Shown here piece after piece: positions 9,967 to 18,514 of a DNA stretch of 64,000 bases. Every line of letters starts with the position of its first letter. Positions within the stretch are counted from its first letter, which is position 1. The position numbers and the translations under genes are program-made. The DNA is from Gimesia chilikensis (GTDB lineage: Bacteria > Planctomycetota > Planctomycetia > Planctomycetales > Planctomycetaceae): NCBI RefSeq assembly GCF_008329715.1, contig NZ_VTSR01000011.1:124001-188000 (forward strand), read 5' to 3'. The notes beneath the pieces were generated by a model, which did not search any database, was not told the origin of the DNA, and was given only the letters and a program-made list of their open reading frames with translations.

Positions 9967-10350
9967 ATGGACCACATCACCCGCCCCCAGGAACAAGACG
10001 AATACTACTTTGAGGAAGGGTGCTATATCCTGGAGATGTCCAGCCCGAATGTGGATCCTGAAGTCTCCCTGGCCCGGGCCCGCGTCGAGCCTGGCAAGCG
10101 AACCCGGTTCCATCGCCTCAAGGGGACCTTCGAGCGCTACATCATGCTTTCTGGTACCGGACTGGTCGAAGTGGGCGACTACGAACCCACGGAAGTCTAC
10201 CCGGGTGATGTTGTGAGAATCCCACCTGACACTGATCAGAGAATCACCAATATTGGTGAAGACGACCTGGTATTTCTCGTCGTCTGTAATCCGCATTTCC
10301 TCCGCTCCTGCTATACAGACTCAGAAGATCTCCGCACGTCGGGGTCATAA
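9967..10350 (+). CDS. Small cupin-domain protein
   Basis: Single-domain cytoplasmic cupin of 127 residues. Cupin motif 1 is represented by VEPGKRTRFHRLKGTFERYIMLSG and motif 2 by YPGDVVRIPPDTDQRITN. The usual HxH metal pair of motif 1 is not intact: one His (in TRFHRLK) and a Glu (TFERY) are present, while motif 2 has Gln where a metal-binding His is common. It may therefore bind metal weakly or bind a small ligand instead. ATG 9967 follows AAAGGA with a 7-base gap. It is monocistronic between a terminator and the DUF1559 gene. No substrate can be proposed. Confidence 0.85.
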   Translation: MDHITRPQEQDEYYFEEGCYILEMSSPNVDPEVSLARARVEPGKRTRFHRLKGTFERYIMLSGTGLVEVGDYEPTEVYPGDVVRIPPDTDQRITNIGEDDLVFLVVCNPHFLRSCYTDSEDLRTSGS

Positions 10351-10539
10351 AATCCTCATATTGCCTAAGAAGTTCCTCTACAAGTTCTTACATCAAGGTA
10401 AGATGTACGCAGTTTTCAATTTCTTAACATAATTTACTTGTGCAGTCTCCCCCTTGCGATTTAAAATGCAATTCCTCGGAGCATGCCTCTGCTGTCCCAC
10501 CTTTTATTCCTTCCCAGTTATATTTCCAAAAGGTTAGCA

Positions 10540-11538
10540 ATGTTGAATTACCCACCGCGCGTCACGCGCAAATCTGGTTTTACGCTCATCGAGCTGCTGG
10601 TTGTGATTGCAATTATCGCGATTCTGATCGCCCTGCTCCTGCCCGCTGTGCAACAGGCCCGCGAAGCTGCCCGCCGCAGTCAGTGCAAAAACAACCTGAA
10701 ACAAATGGGTCTGGCGCTCCACAATTATCACGACGTCTATCTCAAGTTCCCCATCGGGTCCCGTGCCCCCAATGATGGCCCCCACAACTGGCGTTTCGCC
10801 CTGCTGCCTTACATGGACCAGGCAAATATTTACGAACTCGCCAAGAACAGCCCGACCAGCGACGTTGATTTCTGGGAAGGCGGAGGCGGCTCTTACAATG
10901 GTGACACACTGCTCTTCAAAGACAAAGTCATCACTTCCATTTACATGTGCCCTTCCAGTTCAGACCCGGCCATCAGCTATGCCAATGGCGAACCACAGCA
11001 GGGTTCCCAGTCGCATCAGTATGTCGGCATCATGGGTGCTTACCCTGACCCCGCAGCGCGCACGAACGTCTCTTACGAAACTCAGTATAACAGCTTTGCC
11101 ACTAACACAGGCTGTCTGCTGATCAACGAGTGCAAAGGCATGCGGGACGTGACCGATGGTTCATCGAATACGATCATCATCGCCGAACAGTCGCGGATCT
11201 CAGCCAGCAATCCGGTTCTGAAGCGGTCTGATTACACATCAGGCTGGGCAGGCACCAGCTATGCAGGTACCGTCAGTCAGTGGATTGCCAGCGGAGCCGG
11301 GCAGCATCGTTTCGGTACCGGAGTGACGTCGGTCTTCCACAGTCCCAATCCGAAATCGACGGGTGCGGAAGCCAATGCACAATGGGACTGGAACACCCCC
11401 TTAACTTCCTACCACACCGGCGGCGTGCATGTGCTGCTCTGCGACGGAGCAACCCGTTTCCTGAGCGACAACGCAGACCTGTTACTGATCCAGAAACTGT
11501 GTGTCCGCGATGACGGCCAGACCATCGGCGAGTGGTAA
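10540..11538 (+). CDS. DUF1559 protein with type IV pilin-like N-terminus
   Basis: Pseudopilin-type surface protein of 332 residues. The N-terminal class III signal ([26 protein letters not shown]) gives prepilin-peptidase cleavage after Gly with Glu at +5, followed by [27 protein letters not shown], the signature of planctomycete DUF1559 proteins. The C-terminal half carries the DUF1559 domain (DVTDGSSNTIIIAEQ) and ends with HTGGVHVLLCDGATRFLS. ATG 10540 is preferred over the upstream 10483 because AAAAGG stands 6 bases ahead and the class III leader becomes short and basic, as expected. A lipoprotein follows after 94 bases, a pairing that recurs at 28.6-30.2 kb. Function of the family is unknown. 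Confidence 0.92.
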   Translation: MLNYPPRVTRKSGFTLIELLVVIAIIAILIALLLPAVQQAREAARRSQCKNNLKQMGLALHNYHDVYLKFPIGSRAPNDGPHNWRFALLPYMDQANIYELAKNSPTSDVDFWEGGGGSYNGDTLLFKDKVITSIYMCPSSSDPAISYANGEPQQGSQSHQYVGIMGAYPDPAARTNVSYETQYNSFATNTGCLLINECKGMRDVTDGSSNTIIIAEQSRISASNPVLKRSDYTSGWAGTSYAGTVSQWIASGAGQHRFGTGVTSVFHSPNPKSTGAEANAQWDWNTPLTSYHTGGVHVLLCDGATRFLSDNADLLLIQKLCVRDDGQTIGEW

Positions 11539-11579
11539 GCCACGACCTCTGGTTCTATTTCCTTATCCCATAGACTTGA

Positions 11580-11611
11580 GTGACGTATGTGATTCCAGTC
11601 ACCTGCGTCAC
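11580..11611 (+). repeat. Nested dyad between DUF1559 gene and lipoprotein gene
   Basis: Outer arms GTGACG (11580-11585) and CGTCAC (11606-11611) enclose inner arms GTGA (11589-11592) and TCAC (11599-11602), with symmetric 3-base spacers and a 6-base centre. No T-run follows. It could be a transcript hairpin separating expression of the two genes, or a protein-binding dyad. Confidence 0.55.
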
Positions 11612-11632
11612 ATTTGATTCAGGATTTTCATA

Positions 11633-12061
11633 ATGTATCGTCTATCACTTTTCAGTTGCCTGCTGGTTTCTGTGCTGCTGGCTCAGGGTTGTTCGGGAGA
11701 TCCGAATGTCCGGCCTGCAGTAGAGATCTCAGGATCCGTGACCCTCGATGGAGCGCCGTTGCAACAGGCCAGCATCCAGTTCACCTCGTCCAAATCCGGC
11801 GAAAGTGCGTACGCCAATCTGGATGAGAACGGAAATTATTCGGTCTCTTTTCCCCAGGCAGATGTCGGCTCTGCATATGAAGTCACCATCAGTCCGCCTG
11901 TCGTCGAAGAAGAAAACGCGATGGCCCTCGCGGAAAAGCCGCAGGAAAAATCGACCGTAAAGATTCCCGCGAAATACACGAAGCGCACCACCAGTGGTCT
12001 GATCGCCCAGGTCAATGAACCGGGTGAGAACAAAGCCAACTTTGAGTTGAAGAGTAAGTAA
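11633..12061 (+). CDS. Small lipoprotein with carboxypeptidase-regulatory-like fold
   Basis: 142-residue exported lipoprotein. A basic hydrophobic leader ends in L-A-Q-G-C, so Cys20 is the probable lipidated residue. The mature part starts with VSG-type strands (EISGSVTLDGAPLQQASIQFTS), DENGNYSVSF and YEVTISPP, the pattern of a beta-sandwich of the carboxypeptidase regulatory-like family, and ends NEPGENKANFELKSK. Related sequences stand next to DUF1559 genes throughout Planctomycetes, and another lies at 28688-29074 in this window. ATG 11633 follows AGGA at 11621. A perfect terminator closes the transcript at 12081-12123. Role unknown; assembly or anchoring of the pseudopilin is a guess from gene pairing. 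Confidence 0.85.
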   Translation: MYRLSLFSCLLVSVLLAQGCSGDPNVRPAVEISGSVTLDGAPLQQASIQFTSSKSGESAYANLDENGNYSVSFPQADVGSAYEVTISPPVVEEENAMALAEKPQEKSTVKIPAKYTKRTTSGLIAQVNEPGENKANFELKSK

Positions 12062-12080
12062 GCAGCTTCAGACCAACACC

Positions 12081-12123
12081 AGCCTGCAACAGCCCTTAAT
12101 GCACTGTTGCAGGCTGTTTTTTT
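12081..12123 (+). terminator. Intrinsic terminator after the lipoprotein gene
   Basis: AGCCTGCAACAG (12081-12092) pairs perfectly with CTGTTGCAGGCT (12104-12115), followed by G and seven T. Confidence 0.93.
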
Positions 12124-12250
12124 AACCTGCCATTTTAATTAAGAACTCTAAGTATCTCCATTTCGTTCTGTAAATCCAGCGGATATACTCGAAGTCTAAG
12201 GTGATGAAACTTCAAACCCGCAGTTGGCTGTCATTACAAAGGATCCTCAC

Positions 12251-14374
12251 ATGAAACCGACTCTCGCCCCCCTCCTGCTCGCCTGCCTTGCTTTGCTGAT
12301 CCCGGAACGTTCCTACGCGGAACTGCAGGTCGGCGCCACCATCATGGATGTTACCCCGGTGAAACTCCCCGTCCTCGTTAATGGCAGCATGAAGAGCCGC
12401 AGCGTCGATAAGGTATATACCAAAGTCAATGCCCGGGCGATCGTCGTCGCCGATGGCGAAGACCGCCTGGCAATCGTCGTCGTTGACAGTTGCATGATGA
12501 CGCGTCCCTTTCTGGATGAAGTCAAAAAACTGGCCGCACAGAAAACCAGGATCCCGGCCGACCATATGTTGATCTCCGCCACCCACGCACACTCGGTCCC
12601 TTCCAGCATGGGCTGCCTGGGAACCAGTGCCGATCCGGAATACACGCCTTTCCTCCGCGGTAAGCTGGTCGATGCCATCGTTGCAGCCGAAGCAAAACTG
12701 GAACCGGCTCAGATTGGCTGGGGTGTCGGGAACGCCGCCAAGTTCACTGCCCTGCGTCGCTGGATCAAGCGTCCCGATCGCATCAGCAACGATCCTTTCG
12801 GCAACCCGACCGTACGGGCCACCATGCATGCAGGTCGGAACTGGGATGATGTCATCGGCGAATCCGGTCCCGAAGATCCTGATCTGTCCCTGATCTCGTT
12901 TCAGTCGAAAGACGGTCGTCCGATCGCTTTACTGGCCAACTTTTCCATGCACTACTTTGGTGCCCCTTCACTGAGTGCCGACTACTTTGGTCTCTACTGT
13001 AATGGTCTGCAGGAAGAAATCGGTAAAAAACTGCCCAAGGATGCCCCCGAGTTTGTAGCGATCATGTCGCACGGCTGCAGCGGTGACATTTACCGCCGCG
13101 ACTACACCAAGCCGCAGGATCAGTGGTCATTCACCGATGACATCAATGAATACTCCAGTGAGCTCGTTAAACTGACCATGGGCATCTATAAAAACATCAC
13201 GTATCGCAAAGACGCCGACGTTGAAATGGCCGAGAACCGGATGCAGTTGAACTATCGGGTTCCCGACAAACAGCTGCTCGAATGGTCTCAGCGGATCGTC
13301 GAGAAAATGGGCGATAAGTTGCCCGAAACACAAGAAGAGATCTACGCTCGCGAACAGATCATGCTGCACGAAAGCCAGTCAACCGAGGTCGTCACGCAGG
13401 CACTCCGCATCGGCGACATCGCGATCGCGACCACCCCCAATGAAACCTATGCCCTTTCCGGGCTGAAAGTCAAAGCACAAAGTCCGCTGCCACAGACCAT
13501 GGTCATTGAACTGGCTAACGGGGGCGACGGTTACATTCCGCCTCCCGAGCAGCATCTGCTCGGCGGATACAATACCTGGGCCGCCCGTTCCGCAGGCCTC
13601 GAAGTCCTGGCCGAACCCCGTATCGTGGAATCGGATATTGAACTGCTTGAGAAAGTTTCCAATCAGCCCCGCCGCTTTTATGAACAGAGCCGTGGTCCTG
13701 CTGTGGAAACGATTCTGGGCTTCAAGCCGTCAGCTTACTGGCGACTGGACGAGTTCAATGGTCCCCGGGCCCGCGATCTCTCCGGCAATCAGCGGGACGG
13801 CATTTACGAACCGGCCATCGCTTACTTCCTCGAAGGAGCCCGGTCGAAATCGTTCTGCACGGGAACTGAAACCAACCGGGCCGTTCACTTCGCCGGCAAC
13901 CGTCTGCAGACCCGCGTGAATGACCTGGGCGATCAGTTTACTGTCTCGCTCTGGATCTGGAACGGAATTCCTCTCGACGCCCGCGACATCAGCGGCTGGA
14001 TGTTCTCACAGGGACCAAACCACGGTCTGGCCGCCTATGGCGATCACCTCGGACTGGGTGGCAAACAGCATCCCGGCAAGCTGGTCTATATGAACGGTAC
14101 GGACCGCAAACTGCACGCTGGTAAAACCGCCGTCGAACGCTGGACGTGGAATCATGTGGCTCTCGTTCGCGATGGTGACAAGTTGACCGTCTACCTGAAT
14201 GGCAAACCGGAAATCGAACTCGAATCGAAACCGGGGGCATCCGGCGTGCTGCTGGAACAGCTGTTCTTCGGCGGACGGACAGATAATGACTCTAACTGGG
14301 AAGGCCGCCTGGATGAAATCGCGGTCTTCGATCGGGCCCTCAATGCAGGTGAAGTCAGTCAGCTGGCAAAATAA
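12251..14374 (+). CDS. Neutral ceramidase-like N-terminal domain fused to LamG-like lectin domain
   Basis: Secreted protein of 707 residues. The signal peptide (1-27) ends SYA-E. The N-terminal two thirds match the neutral/alkaline non-lysosomal ceramidase N-terminal family used by many planctomycete proteins: VGATIMDVTPV, ARAIVVADGEDRLAIVVVDSCMM, ISATHAHSVPSS, then NFSMHYFG and SHGCSGDIYRRDY. The His-rich segments would be the zinc site. From about residue 490 (AYWRLDEFNGPRARDLSG) a LamG/concanavalin-like domain runs to the C-terminus (VNDLGDQFTVSLWIWNG, WNHVALVRDGDKLTVYLNG, DEIAVFDRALNAGEV), typical of surface glycan binding. ATG 12251 has AAAGGA 7 bases upstream. The true substrate may not be ceramide, since the family is broad in this phylum. 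Confidence 0.88.
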   Translation: MKPTLAPLLLACLALLIPERSYAELQVGATIMDVTPVKLPVLVNGSMKSRSVDKVYTKVNARAIVVADGEDRLAIVVVDSCMMTRPFLDEVKKLAAQKTRIPADHMLISATHAHSVPSSMGCLGTSADPEYTPFLRGKLVDAIVAAEAKLEPAQIGWGVGNAAKFTALRRWIKRPDRISNDPFGNPTVRATMHAGRNWDDVIGESGPEDPDLSLISFQSKDGRPIALLANFSMHYFGAPSLSADYFGLYCNGLQEEIGKKLPKDAPEFVAIMSHGCSGDIYRRDYTKPQDQWSFTDDINEYSSELVKLTMGIYKNITYRKDADVEMAENRMQLNYRVPDKQLLEWSQRIVEKMGDKLPETQEEIYAREQIMLHESQSTEVVTQALRIGDIAIATTPNETYALSGLKVKAQSPLPQTMVIELANGGDGYIPPPEQHLLGGYNTWAARSAGLEVLAEPRIVESDIELLEKVSNQPRRFYEQSRGPAVETILGFKPSAYWRLDEFNGPRARDLSGNQRDGIYEPAIAYFLEGARSKSFCTGTETNRAVHFAGNRLQTRVNDLGDQFTVSLWIWNGIPLDARDISGWMFSQGPNHGLAAYGDHLGLGGKQHPGKLVYMNGTDRKLHAGKTAVERWTWNHVALVRDGDKLTVYLNGKPEIELESKPGASGVLLEQLFFGGRTDNDSNWEGRLDEIAVFDRALNAGEVSQLAK

Positions 14375-14405
14375 ACCTGTCTGAAACGCACTATCTGCCA
14401 TTTTC

Positions 14406-14437
14406 GAAAGCCCGGTCGTACCTGCGATCGGGCTTTT
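14406..14437 (+). terminator. Intrinsic terminator after ceramidase-like gene
   Basis: GAAAGCCCGGTCG (14406-14418) pairs with CGATCGGGCTTTT (14425-14437) with two G-T pairs and a 6-base loop. The 3' arm ends in four T. Confidence 0.7.
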
Positions 14438-14643
14438 CTATTGGGAATGATTCGTTTTTTATCGCGAATCGACGATCTGACGCGTATGAGAAGAGACAGA
14501 CCGCTCGAATTACGGAATCTCCGCCCGATGGGGGGTTCCTGCATATTCACAGCCCGCGCGGGACTATATAATCAAAGGGAGTTCACGTCCTAATCGTCTG
14601 ATGTAATTGACTTTATCACATTTCCGTTCCAGTGGCTCAACCC

Positions 14644-16788
14644 ATGACTGAACCTGACCTGTCGACAACAGATCGGAGACTGCGCCGCCTGTTTCTGCTG
14701 ATCGTCACCGCCAGTTTCGTACTGACGCCAATTGCTGCGCCGGACGTCTGGTGGCAGTTGAGCCGGGGACAGACAGTGTTGGCCGAGCTGGCAGTTCCGG
14801 GGCCAATCCTGGCGGCAGGCAATCCGACAGCGGAAGCAGACTGGCTGGGCGGGTTCCCTTTCTTTATGAGCTGGCTGATCGCCGGCTTTTCGGGACTGAT
14901 GCTGCTCAAGTTCTGCAGCGTCTTTCTGTTACTCTATCTCCTCATGCGACGGTTTGAGCCTCAACTGCAATGGGCCGCTTTTGCGCTGGCTCTGGTCACG
15001 CTGCTGGCTGCGAATGCTGCCTGGCAACCAACGCCCCGACTCTGGGACTGCTGGCTTCTCTTTCTGACCTGGATCGCCACGGTCCGCTGGAGCCAGTCCC
15101 CGACGAAACAGAATGCGGTCCTCGTGCTCATCTCCCTGGTGGTGTGGGCCAATCTCGCACCACTCTGCCTGTTAGGAATCGCTGTGGTCGCAATCGTCCC
15201 CTGGCTGACCGGCATCCAGACCGAGCCCACAGTCACCCGCAAGCAGTCTGGTCTGCTTGTTGCCGCATCCGCATTTGCGCTGATGCTCACCCCACGTGGC
15301 TGGTTTACGCTCTCCGATTCACTGACTCAGCTCCTCCCCGGTCTGTTCTATGCCCGAGACCTGCTGGCCACAACGGTCTGGCAGCCGACGTTCGCACAGG
15401 GACTGACAGTCGAAACAGCCGGGCTGGGAATTCTCACTCTGGTCACCGTGTGTTACCTCATTTTTTACTCCACCGGCTGGCTGGAAAGTTTTGCATTCCT
15501 GATCTTCGCTGTTCCGGCCTGGCTGAATTCAGATGCCGTTCCCCCTTGCGCGATTGGCATCGCCCTGCTGCTGGGACGCAGCCTGGTAGCACATCCCTAT
15601 CCAATCCAACTGCTCAAAACCAAAGATCTGCTCTCGCCTGCTCTGGGACGCCTGCTACTGGGACTCGGGTTGCTTCTGCTCAGCGGGAAAGCGGCAGCCG
15701 GAACGCTCCCCGGTCAGTCACAGCGACTGGGCTGGGGCCTCGCTCCCGAGCTGGATATCACGCTGCTGAACCAGGCGATCGGACCACTCGAATATGAGGG
15801 AACGGCCCACTGCATGGATATCACTTCTGCAGGCATGTTGTGCTGGATCAAGGCGGATCATAAAGTTCGTCCCTACCTCACACACAGACAGGCGCTGAAA
15901 CAGGGACGCTTATTCGACGAACTCTCCCTGAACGCGGAGCTGTCTGACGGCTGGATGTTGCAGAAGCCACGCATGAATGGCGGCTGGGGGGGCTGGTGGG
16001 TCCGCCTCAAAGATCGGAACTGTCAGCTGCTGCTGGTTCCTAACGGTCAGACGCGAACGATTCGTGCCTTGTTTGACAGTCGCTGGCAGCCGATGTCAGT
16101 CGACGCGGCAGTCATTCCCTATGGCTGGTCGGGTGAATTACTCAGTACACCGCAGATCATCAAGCTGCTCCCCGTCAAAGAGTTTCTGAATCGCCAGCAG
16201 TGGACCTATTCCCTGCCCGATCCGAGTGGCACACCAGACTGTGCTGACTGGTGGGGTATGCTGACCGGCTCTCCCAATCTGAAACCGGCGCTGCTGCAGG
16301 CGCGAACCTTTCGCGCGATGCAACTTTATACAGCCGCATTGCGTGTGCTGCATCCACTGCTGCAGCACTACGACTCTCCTGAAGTCAGACGGGAGTTCGA
16401 ACTCTGTCAGAAGGAACTGGCTTACCAGGAACAGCTCGACACGGGTGCTCCCAGCCAGTTGCGCCTGCAGGCCTATCAGCAGACCAGTCCGACAGATGCA
16501 TTCCCTCTTACCCAGGCAGGTCCGGGAATCAAAGGTGACCACAGTCCGCCCGAAAAAGTATCAGAAACTCTCGCGCGGGCAATCAACGAATACATTCATG
16601 GCGACTGTTCCGAAGCGATCGCCGCTTTGACTGCAGATGACAGTGAGAGCCTGTATGCGAAAGCGCAGATTCAGTTGGAATCCGGCGATCCCGCGAATGC
16701 CGCGTCAACTTTTCGTCAGTTAATTGAACAGCATCCCCAGGACCGACTGGTCGTCCCCAGTCAGAACATGTTAGATGCCCTGCAATGA
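14644..16788 (+). CDS. Polytopic membrane protein with periplasmic/TPR-like C-terminal half
   Basis: 714-residue protein I cannot assign to a named family. The N-terminal 390 residues contain about nine or ten hydrophobic helices. Just after the first is APDVWWQLSRGQTVL, reminiscent of the D-x-W-W-H-L-x-x-G pattern found in GT-C-like membrane proteins, where Asp is the acidic catalytic residue; here Gln replaces the usual His. The C-terminal part is soluble and ends in TPR-like helices (AINEYIHGDCSEAIAAL, AQIQLESGDPANAASTFRQLIEQHPQD). ATG 14644 (MTEPDL) is preferred to GTG 14632. Its last four bases overlap the start of the heptaheme cytochrome gene, so the two are translationally coupled and probably act together at the membrane. 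Confidence 0.7.
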   Translation: MTEPDLSTTDRRLRRLFLLIVTASFVLTPIAAPDVWWQLSRGQTVLAELAVPGPILAAGNPTAEADWLGGFPFFMSWLIAGFSGLMLLKFCSVFLLLYLLMRRFEPQLQWAAFALALVTLLAANAAWQPTPRLWDCWLLFLTWIATVRWSQSPTKQNAVLVLISLVVWANLAPLCLLGIAVVAIVPWLTGIQTEPTVTRKQSGLLVAASAFALMLTPRGWFTLSDSLTQLLPGLFYARDLLATTVWQPTFAQGLTVETAGLGILTLVTVCYLIFYSTGWLESFAFLIFAVPAWLNSDAVPPCAIGIALLLGRSLVAHPYPIQLLKTKDLLSPALGRLLLGLGLLLLSGKAAAGTLPGQSQRLGWGLAPELDITLLNQAIGPLEYEGTAHCMDITSAGMLCWIKADHKVRPYLTHRQALKQGRLFDELSLNAELSDGWMLQKPRMNGGWGGWWVRLKDRNCQLLLVPNGQTRTIRALFDSRWQPMSVDAAVIPYGWSGELLSTPQIIKLLPVKEFLNRQQWTYSLPDPSGTPDCADWWGMLTGSPNLKPALLQARTFRAMQLYTAALRVLHPLLQHYDSPEVRREFELCQKELAYQEQLDTGAPSQLRLQAYQQTSPTDAFPLTQAGPGIKGDHSPPEKVSETLARAINEYIHGDCSEAIAALTADDSESLYAKAQIQLESGDPANAASTFRQLIEQHPQDRLVVPSQNMLDALQ

Positions 16789-17960
16789 TCCAGAAGTACC
16801 CGTTTCTCATCCCCCTGTCGATCCTGTTACTGGCCTGCCTGTCAGGTGCCGGCCTGTTTCTGTACGGATCACAGCAGAAAACGGAGTTCGTTCCGCATGT
16901 CCGTTCGGTGCATCAGCCGGTCCCATCGCGTTCCTGCTGTGAGTGTCACGACAAATTCTGTCAGCAGTTCGAAGGCGCCCCTCATCTGCGGACCCTCCGC
17001 AAAGCCACCGATCCAGGCGTACTTGAAAAATTTGTTGACCGGGAAGTCACCCTCAAAGAGAACGGGCATACTTACCGGTTCTTCAAAGAAGATGATGCGC
17101 TGTGGGTCGACTGCGACAGTTATCCGGCACCTGTCCGAATCGACTGGGTCTTCGGTTCCGGCATGCATGCGATGACACCGGTATCGCTGTTTCCGAATGA
17201 AAAGGGAGAGTCAGAACTGCTGCAGCACATCGTCTCCTGGTATCCCTCCGGCAAACTGGGAATCACACTCGGTCTGCAGGAACTGGTCCATGAACAGACT
17301 GGCATCAATGCGCTGGGGGAAGTCAGCGACCATGCTAAAACGCAGAACTGCTTTGGCTGTCACGCGGCCTGGCTGGGTGATTCGCCAGGTAAAATCAAAT
17401 CTGATGCGATCATCCCGGGGGTCTCATGTGTCCGCTGTCACTTGAATGGCGAAGAACACATTAAAGCCGTCGAACGAGGCGATAAAGATCTCAAATTGAC
17501 CAAGTGGAGTTCATTGACACCTCTGGAGTCGATCAATCGCTGTGGAGAGTGCCATCGCCGCTTCGATCAACTGGAGGCGGATGAAATTCATCCTGCGAAT
17601 GATCTGCTCTATCGTTTTGCCCCCGTGGGAATGTCTCAGAGCCCCTGCTTCCTGAAACAGACCGACGTCAAACTGGCGGACGGCAAAACGGCCCGCTTTG
17701 ACTGTACCACCTGTCACAATCCGCATCAGCAGGCCAGCCGCGATCCGGATTATTACCGCCAGATCTGCCTGAACTGTCACAGCGATCTCAAGGATCATGC
17801 ACCGGTGTGCTCTAAAGAGTCGATGCAAAGTCAGTGTCTGCAATGTCATATGCCGGCAGTGGAAGTTCACGACAACCTCTCCTTTACCGACCACTGGATA
17901 CGAGTCCGCGAGCGCGACAAAGAACGCTTCCCCGAATTTCAGATGCGGCAGGCGAAATGA
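16785..17960 (+). CDS. Membrane-anchored heptaheme cytochrome c
   Basis: Periplasmic multiheme electron carrier of 391 residues, anchored by one N-terminal helix (about 6-28). Seven C-x-x-C-H haem sites are visible: CCECH (51), CFGCH (189), CVRCH (215), CGECH (253), CTTCH (307), CLNCH (328) and CLQCH (351). The spacing leaves a haem-free stretch of about 135 residues after the first site, with HAMTPVSLF and SWYPSGKLG. This pattern is like multiheme proteins of the cytochrome c554/octaheme type, but no catalytic motif identifies a reaction. It overlaps the upstream membrane protein by ATGA. The protein ends near a basic helix (ERDKERFPEFQMRQAK). It could feed electrons to or from the menaquinone pool, an inference from anchoring only. 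Confidence 0.9.
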   Translation: MIQKYPFLIPLSILLLACLSGAGLFLYGSQQKTEFVPHVRSVHQPVPSRSCCECHDKFCQQFEGAPHLRTLRKATDPGVLEKFVDREVTLKENGHTYRFFKEDDALWVDCDSYPAPVRIDWVFGSGMHAMTPVSLFPNEKGESELLQHIVSWYPSGKLGITLGLQELVHEQTGINALGEVSDHAKTQNCFGCHAAWLGDSPGKIKSDAIIPGVSCVRCHLNGEEHIKAVERGDKDLKLTKWSSLTPLESINRCGECHRRFDQLEADEIHPANDLLYRFAPVGMSQSPCFLKQTDVKLADGKTARFDCTTCHNPHQQASRDPDYYRQICLNCHSDLKDHAPVCSKESMQSQCLQCHMPAVEVHDNLSFTDHWIRVRERDKERFPEFQMRQAK

Positions 17961-18021
17961 TGTTGTCTTGAGACTGGGGAACGACTAGGATGAGAAGGAA
18001 CTAGTATTAAGAAGGTTATTT

Positions 18022-18402
18022 GTGATTGAGAAACTGTTTTCATTTCTGTGCTCCCTGATGATTCTGGCCTGCCCGTTAAACTGCATGCCAGCCGGCGCAG
18101 AATCTACAGACGCCGTCAGCACTGGCTGCTGCAGTCACTGTCAGCCGCCGACTTCAGAAACACCACTCTCACCAGCGCATGCCTCTGATGAATGTTGTCA
18201 GTGCTTCTGTTTCGGAGCGATCCATGATAAAGCCGATCAACTGGATCTGACATTGCTGACTCCCCTCTGGATCACGCCTGTCCTCTCAGAGACAGAATCA
18301 CTTCTCTCCGACATTCACGCGGTTCCCCAACCGGTTTCTTCTGCGCCGCCTCCGCCTGCCGGTCGTGCGCTGCGCTGTGCGCAGATGTCGTTTCTCTGCT
18401 GA
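18022..18402 (+). CDS. Small Cys-rich exported protein, unknown function
   Basis: 126 residues, not recognised. A hydrophobic N-terminal segment (LFSFLCSLMILACPLNC) acts as signal peptide or lipobox region. The mature part carries two Cys clusters, GCCSHCQ and ECCQCFCFG, followed by a Pro-rich tail ending in Cys. Clustered Cys without C-x-x-C-H argues for metal binding or disulfides rather than haem. Start GTG 18022 is chosen because AGAAGG lies 6 bases ahead; no ATG fits. It opens the operon that continues with ABC transporter genes and follows the heptaheme gene by 61 bases. A role in metal handling is possible but unproven. Confidence 0.65.
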   Translation: MIEKLFSFLCSLMILACPLNCMPAGAESTDAVSTGCCSHCQPPTSETPLSPAHASDECCQCFCFGAIHDKADQLDLTLLTPLWITPVLSETESLLSDIHAVPQPVSSAPPPPAGRALRCAQMSFLC

Positions 18403-18514
18403 TCTGCTCCTGAATCAGCACTGCCTGCGTTAATTCCACTTGCTTCTCGTGTGTCCTGCTGCGCACTGACTCGATTCGGTGTGCCACTCTGCAGATACTT
18501 CAAAAGAATCATTC

